This document shows positions 4,623 through 9,052 of a DNA stretch of 9,052 nucleotides, piece after piece (the stretch's first letter is position 1; each line of letters begins with the position of its first letter). The notes under the pieces are model-generated. The model was not told where the DNA came from, made no database searches, and worked only from the letters and a program-made list of their open reading frames with translations. The stretch spans positions 1 to 9,052 of the forward strand of contig CAADYO010000026.1 in NCBI GenBank assembly GCA_900753325.1, written 5' to 3'. Made by a program: the position numbers and the translations under genes. Source of the DNA: Bacilli bacterium. Lineage in GTDB: Bacteria > Bacillota_I > Bacilli_A > RF39 > UBA660.

Positions 4623-7600
4623 ATGGCGAGTAAATTAAGACTAATAACAGACCTATATGGAGAAACCTTAACACAAATAAGCAAAAATCCGGATGACTGG
4701 ATGTCATTCTTGGAATGTGCAGCAATGAACTACAAATACCCTTTTAATGACCAAGTTTTAATTTATGCACAAAGACCAGAAGCAGTTGCGTGTGCGAAGA
4801 TAGAGGCTTGGAACAAACAAGTTGGTAGATGGGTTAATCGTGGTGCAAAAGGAATAGCACTTCTTTCAGAAGATAATGGCTATACTAATTTACGATATGT
4901 ATTTGACATTGCAGATACTAATAGTAAGTTCGGAAAAAGTTTTAGATTATGGTCAGTTCCAAAACCTTATGAAGTAGATATTATTGAATCATTAGAAAAC
5001 AAATATGGAGAACTTGAAGATAAAAGTTCTCTTGGACTTGCAATTAAGTCTGTATCAAAGATACTTGTTGAAGATAATATGCAAGATTATTTGGAAGATT
5101 TAAAGTTTTATAGAGAAAATAGTTCTCTTGAACCAATGACTGATGAAGCAGTTCAGTTATTGTTTCAAAATGCACTAGAAAATAGTATTGCATTTTCAAT
5201 GATTAAAAGGTGTGGATTAAATCCGAATGATTATTTCACTAATGAAGATTTTACACCAATATTAGCATTTGATAGTTATGAAACTATAACTAGATTAGGT
5301 GTAGCCACTAGCGAAATATCTGAAATGGGTATTCGTGAAATTTATAATACTATTAAAAAGTTACGAATAAATGAAATAAATAAAATTCGCACATTTGATA
5401 TAGATAAAGATTTATCTTATGATGTAAGTGAAAGCAGAGAAACTGTTGAAAGGAGGAATAATGATGAGTATAACTTACACACGCAAAGGGGATTACGAGA
5501 TACCAGACCTAGCGATACCAGAGAACAAGATTCAAGTGGAGGGCAAATACGCAATGATGAGGTTAAGATACTTGAAAGAGAACAAGAAATCTCTATACAC
5601 GACTCTATTGATGAGCAATCAACTTCCAGAACACTTGATGAATATTCAAGAAGTAGCAATGGAGAGAGTAGAACAGATAGTATCAGAAATGAAAGCCAAA
5701 GAGAAGATAACAGAACAAATGAAACAACAAGACCCTATGAAATGGATAGGCTTAATGAACAACTTGAAGACATCAGCAGAGGAGATAGTAGCGAACGAAT
5801 TGATTTACGCTTAAACAATTATGATCCAAGTCAAAGTAAAACACATTATGTTGTAGTTGATGAAAAGATAAATCAGATATTAAGTACAACTCCTCATTTA
5901 AGAAAATCAAATAAGGAAATAAAAGACTTTATACAAAATGAAAAAGATGTTACAAAAAGAGCAGAGTATCTCAAAGGAATATTTAACAAAGATTATACCG
6001 GTGTTATAGTTGATGACCAAATGTATGGTTATAAAACTTTTGACAACGGTATTTTATTTTGGAAAGGAAATTTCTTATCAAGAGATACAGAAAGTTTTGT
6101 AAGTTGGGAAGATTTAACTTATCACTATGACGCAATGATTTTATTAAATCAGTTAAATGATAGAATAGAACCATTGCCTAGTGTAACAGACCAATTAAGT
6201 TTTATTGATGAAAATAGTGAAAAATCAGTATCAGATTTAGAATTTACACAGGAGTTTGTTGATAGATATTTAACAGAACAACACCGTGATACAAAGTTTA
6301 GTATTTACGAACAATTTAGTAAAAGTTTATCAACAGAGAATAATATAAATTATCTTAAAAACTTATACGGAATAAGTGGTGCTACTTCTACAATAAAAGG
6401 AGCAGGAATTGGAGTTAATACTGATTATAAAGGTGTAAGGTTTAATAGAGGTTATTTTGACGCTAGTGCCAAAGAACAATTATTCAAGTGGAATTATATT
6501 GAAAAAAGAATAAAAACTCTTATTCACGAAGATAGATACCTTAATTCAAAAGAATTAGAAGAATATCCGAAGTGGCTTGATGAAAAAGACCAAGAAAGAG
6601 AATTTATTGAGGCAAGTAATAATCTAGCAGAAAAAATAATTGAAGAACCGACCGAAGAAAAATATGAATATCAATATCATTTAGGAGATAGAGTTTATAT
6701 TGGTGCAGATGAATATGAAATATTAAGTATTGGAATTAGTAATGTCGTATTATATGATTTTAGATATCCTTTATTTAATCGTGAAATGTCCAAAGAAGAA
6801 TTTGATAGGAAAGTACAAGAAAATCCTGCAAATGATCATCTTAAAGTTAAAGTAAGTGATATTAAAGATAATATAAATGAAGAACCAAGTAATATAGAGG
6901 TAAATGTAAAAGAAGAAATATCACTTCCTATTGAAGAAGAACCAGAAGTTCAAGATGAAAATATTGTTCCAGTATTTGAAAAAAAGAAAAGTAATAAAAT
7001 AAGAAGTTTTGATATTCACCCAGAAATACCTATTTCTGATAGAAATCAATTTAAAATTACAAATGAAAACTTAGGTGAGGGTAGTCAAAGAGAAAAATTT
7101 AATAATAATGTTGAAGCAATAAGAGTGTTAAAAAAATGTGAAGAAGAAAATAGATTTGCAACTCCACAAGAACAAGAGATATTGTCGAAATATGTCGGCT
7201 GGGGTGGACTTCCACAAGCCTTTGATGAAAAAGATTCTTCTTGGAGTAATGAATATAGTATATTAAAGAATTTACTTGATGAAAAAGAGTATTCACAAGC
7301 ACGAGAATCTACTTTAACAGCCTTTTATACACCACCAGTAGTAATTTGGTCAATGTATAAAGCATTAGAGAATATGGGGCTTAAAACAGGTAATATATTA
7401 GAGCCATCTTGTGGTGTTGGTAACTTTATAGGTATGTTACCAGATTCATTAGAAGATTGTAAGTTATATGGTGTAGAACTTGATTCCATAAGTGGTAGAA
7501 TTGCAAGACAACTTTATCAAAAATCAACTGTTGCAGTACAGGGTTATGAAGATACTAATCTTCCTAACTCTTTTTTTGATGTAGCAGTTGGCAATGTTCC

Positions 7601-9052
7601 ATTTGGAGATTTCAAGGTATTAGATAAGAAATATGATAAGCATAAGTTTTTAATTCACGATTATTTCTTTGCAAAGACACTTGATAAAGTTAGACCCGGT
7701 GGTGTTATTGCATTTATAACAAGCAAAGGTACACTAGATAAAGAAAATCCAAGTGTTAGAAAATATATTGCTCAAAGAGCAGATTTATTAGGTGCTATTA
7801 GACTACCTAATAACACATTTAAAGCAAATGCAGGTACCGAAGTCACATCAGACATTATTTTCTTACAAAAAAGAGATTCAATAACTGATATTGAACCAGA
7901 CTGGGTATATCTTGGAGAAAATGATGATGGTATAAAAATGAATCAGTATTTTATTGATAATCCAGAAATGATACTAGGAAATATGGAAATGATTTCAACT
8001 AGGTTTGGCTATGATTCTGCTTGTATCTCTGATAGCGAAAAGTTAGAAGATAAGTTAGAAAGAGCAATTTCAAATATACACGCCGAAGTAAAAGAGTATG
8101 AACTAGATGATATAGGAGAAGAAGATAATTCCATTGAAGCAGATTTAACGGTAAGAAACTTCTCATACACTTTAATAGATGACAAAATATATTTTAGAGA
8201 AAATAGTAGAATGTACCCACAAGAATTAGCAATGACTACTGAAAATAGAGTTAAAGGTTTAATTGAAATAAGGGACTGCGTTAGAACTCTTTTAGAATAT
8301 CAAACGGAAGATTATCCAGATGAAGATATAAAGAGAGAACAAGTGAAATTAAATCAATTATATGATAGGTTTACGAAGAAATATGGACTAATCAATAGTA
8401 GAGGAAATAACTCTGCTTTTTCAAATGATTCAAGTTATTATCTATTATGTTCTCTTGAAATTTTAGATGAGAATGGAAATCTTGCAAGAAAAGCAGATAT
8501 GTTCACAAAAAGAACTATCAAGCCTAAAACAGAGATAACATCAGTTGATAATGCAAACGACGCATTAATTGTTTCACTATCCGAAAAGGCAAGAGTTGAT
8601 ATAACCTTTATGCAAAAACTTTGTAATATGGATATGGACAAAATGCTTAAAGATTTAGAGGGAGAGATATTCAATGTTCCTGAATATGGAGAGCCTAATC
8701 ATTGGGTTACGGCAGATGAGTATTTGTCTGGTAATGTAAGAGAAAAATTAAAGATTGCAGAACATTTTGCTGAAACAGATGAAAGATTTAATGTAAATGT
8801 TAAATATTTAAAAGAGGTTCAACCAAAAGATTTAAGTGCAAGTGAAATAAGTGTTAGACTTGGCTCTACTTGGATTCCACCTGAAGATATAAAAGTATTT
8901 ATTGAATATTTATTAAATCCTAGTAATTATGCTTGTCAAAATATAAATGTTCATTATAATGAAGCAACTTCCGAGTGGTGGATAGAGGGCAAAAATTATG
9001 ATAAGTATAATATTAAAGCAACTAATACTTATGGAACTGGTAGAGCAAGTGC
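4623..9052 (+). CDS. Giant mobile-element protein: ArdC-like N-terminus plus N6-adenine methylase core (3' end outside window)
   Basis: The frame from ATG 4623 has no stop to the window edge, giving 1476 residues of a longer protein. Residues about 20-85 (NYKYPFNDQVLIYAQRP, then WNKQVGRWVNRGAKGIAL) resemble the ArdC-type ssDNA-binding or antirestriction N-terminus. Residues 281-398 are a polar linker that overlaps tnpV. Residues about 540-660 hold the conserved 'KFSIYEQF...LKNLYGISG...GVRF...KRIKTLI..DRYL' block typical of these element proteins. The methylase core follows: YVGWGG (857-862), TAFYTPP (899-905, motif X-like), EPSCGVGNF (927-935, SAM-binding motif I) and GNVPFG (990-995, motif IV with Val in place of the first Pro of NPPF). 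Relatives on Tn1549-type elements, and more distantly phage P1 DarB, continue into a superfamily 2 helicase, which would lie to the right. The likely role is processing or protecting element DNA on entry into a recipient; methylation activity is not established. Confidence 0.92.
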   Translation, partial: MASKLRLITDLYGETLTQISKNPDDWMSFLECAAMNYKYPFNDQVLIYAQRPEAVACAKIEAWNKQVGRWVNRGAKGIALLSEDNGYTNLRYVFDIADTNSKFGKSFRLWSVPKPYEVDIIESLENKYGELEDKSSLGLAIKSVSKILVEDNMQDYLEDLKFYRENSSLEPMTDEAVQLLFQNALENSIAFSMIKRCGLNPNDYFTNEDFTPILAFDSYETITRLGVATSEISEMGIREIYNTIKKLRINEINKIRTFDIDKDLSYDVSESRETVERRNNDEYNLHTQRGLRDTRPSDTREQDSSGGQIRNDEVKILEREQEISIHDSIDEQSTSRTLDEYSRSSNGESRTDSIRNESQREDNRTNETTRPYEMDRLNEQLEDISRGDSSERIDLRLNNYDPSQSKTHYVVVDEKINQILSTTPHLRKSNKEIKDFIQNEKDVTKRAEYLKGIFNKDYTGVIVDDQMYGYKTFDNGILFWKGNFLSRDTESFVSWEDLTYHYDAMILLNQLNDRIEPLPSVTDQLSFIDENSEKSVSDLEFTQEFVDRYLTEQHRDTKFSIYEQFSKSLSTENNINYLKNLYGISGATSTIKGAGIGVNTDYKGVRFNRGYFDASAKEQLFKWNYIEKRIKTLIHEDRYLNSKELEEYPKWLDEKDQEREFIEASNNLAEKIIEEPTEEKYEYQYHLGDRVYIGADEYEILSIGISNVVLYDFRYPLFNREMSKEEFDRKVQENPANDHLKVKVSDIKDNINEEPSNIEVNVKEEISLPIEEEPEVQDENIVPVFEKKKSNKIRSFDIHPEIPISDRNQFKITNENLGEGSQREKFNNNVEAIRVLKKCEEENRFATPQEQEILSKYVGWGGLPQAFDEKDSSWSNEYSILKNLLDEKEYSQARESTLTAFYTPPVVIWSMYKALENMGLKTGNILEPSCGVGNFIGMLPDSLEDCKLYGVELDSISGRIARQLYQKSTVAVQGYEDTNLPNSFFDVAVGNVPFGDFKVLDKKYDKHKFLIHDYFFAKTLDKVRPGGVIAFITSKGTLDKENPSVRKYIAQRADLLGAIRLPNNTFKANAGTEVTSDIIFLQKRDSITDIEPDWVYLGENDDGIKMNQYFIDNPEMILGNMEMISTRFGYDSACISDSEKLEDKLERAISNIHAEVKEYELDDIGEEDNSIEADLTVRNFSYTLIDDKIYFRENSRMYPQELAMTTENRVKGLIEIRDCVRTLLEYQTEDYPDEDIKREQVKLNQLYDRFTKKYGLINSRGNNSAFSNDSSYYLLCSLEILDENGNLARKADMFTKRTIKPKTEITSVDNANDALIVSLSEKARVDITFMQKLCNMDMDKMLKDLEGEIFNVPEYGEPNHWVTADEYLSGNVREKLKIAEHFAETDERFNVNVKYLKEVQPKDLSASEISVRLGSTWIPPEDIKVFIEYLLNPSNYACQNINVHYNEATSEWWIEGKNYDKYNIKATNTYGTGRAS
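5451..5456 (+). promoter_or_regulatory. Internal ribosome binding site for the overlapping tnpV gene
   Basis: AGGAGG in the middle of the giant gene stands 7 bases before ATG 5464 and 4 bases before ATG 5461. In the giant frame these bases encode two Arg (277-278). The spacing favours 5464 and argues against the more upstream in-frame ATG at 5428. Confidence 0.8.
5464..5814 (+). CDS. tnpV: TnpV-like transposon-encoded protein, wholly nested in the giant gene (+1 frame)
   Basis: The 116-aa product reads MSITYTRKGDYEIPDLAIP, then GKYAMMRLRYLKE, LYTTLLMSNQLPEHL, QQDPMKWIGLMNNLKTSAEEI and ends ANELIYA. This is the pattern I know for TnpV proteins (Pfam TnpV family) from beginning to end: T-Y-x-x-x-G-D-Y near the start, G-x-Y-x-x-x-R-x-x-Y-L-K-E, L-x-x-H-L, D-x-x-x-W-x-x-L-M-N, and E-x-I-x-x-E-L-I-Y at the end. 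Length is normal and it has its own AGGAGG. It has no signal or membrane segment and is probably helical and soluble. First codon bases of tnpV fall on second codon bases of the giant gene (giant residues 281-398). The name comes from Tn4451-type elements; I know of no settled function. An intact family signature in an alternate frame is very unlikely by chance, so I treat it as a real overlapping gene. Confidence 0.85.
   Translation: MSITYTRKGDYEIPDLAIPENKIQVEGKYAMMRLRYLKENKKSLYTTLLMSNQLPEHLMNIQEVAMERVEQIVSEMKAKEKITEQMKQQDPMKWIGLMNNLKTSAEEIVANELIYA

Noticed and set aside
5402..5417. AGATAAA/TTTATCT inverted repeat upstream of tnpV
   Set aside because: Short, AT-only in most positions and within coding sequence; not distinguishable from chance.
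5428..5463. ATG at 5428 (or 5461) as tnpV start
   Set aside because: The 5428 start has no Shine-Dalgarno and adds residues not typical of the family; 5461 is only 4 bases from AGGAGG. ATG 5464 fits best.
175..8674. Antisense open frames at 175-357, 3184-3369, 4004-4195, 4534-4725, 5417-5659, 7099-7302 and 8438-8674
   Set aside because: All lie mostly or entirely opposite convincing + strand genes, look like low-complexity Leu/Ser/Phe-rich mirror products and show no family signature.
1..9052. CRISPR array, tRNA, rRNA, insertion sequence ends or attachment sites
   Set aside because: No regularly spaced repeats, cloverleaf sequence, transposase or terminal inverted repeats were seen; the DNA is almost fully coding.

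Overview
The window is AT-rich DNA that codes almost entirely on the + strand. AGA is the usual Arg codon and ATA is a common Ile codon. TGA is a normal stop (at 435-437 and 4051-4053) and Trp is always TGG. These features, strong AGGAGG ribosome binding sites and a sortase-anchored surface protein point to a low-GC Bacillota (Firmicutes) genome. The gene content fits an integrative conjugative element of the broad Tn1549/C. difficile CTn kind, but no integrase, relaxase or type IV secretion gene lies inside the window, so the element assignment is inferred.

Layout: (1) 1-284 is the 3' end of an unrecognised gene, closed by a hairpin plus T-run at 285-312. (2) 333-3791 is a surface module: a 34-aa membrane peptide resembling DUF3789, a 907-aa surface protein (signal peptide, thioester domain, six CnaB/SpaA-type domains, VPSTG anchor), and a 219-aa membrane-anchored sortase. 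Successive start and stop codons overlap. (3) 3802-4594 holds three small genes with strong or coupled ribosome binding sites: an 83-aa protein with a helix-hairpin-helix-like segment, a 64-aa protein resembling DpnD/PcfM, and a 112-aa unknown. (4) From 4623 to the right edge one frame stays open for 1476 codons. It encodes the N-terminal part of a giant mobile-element protein with an ArdC-like N-terminus and an N6-adenine methylase core. A helicase half is expected beyond the edge.

The most notable feature is a second gene inside the giant one. At 5464-5814, in the +1 frame and behind its own AGGAGG, lies a 116-aa protein recognisable as TnpV. In the giant protein's own frame the same DNA encodes a disordered-looking linker with 17 Arg, 1 Lys and no Ala, Phe, Trp or Cys. 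GC is about 37% there against about 24% in the flanks by hand count.

How the genes may work together: the sortase probably anchors the surface protein, whose Cys-Gln thioester could bond covalently to a host or partner-cell surface. The small proteins and the giant ArdC/methylase protein probably serve element DNA handling and protection in a new host. All genes from 333 onward are tightly packed and probably co-transcribed.
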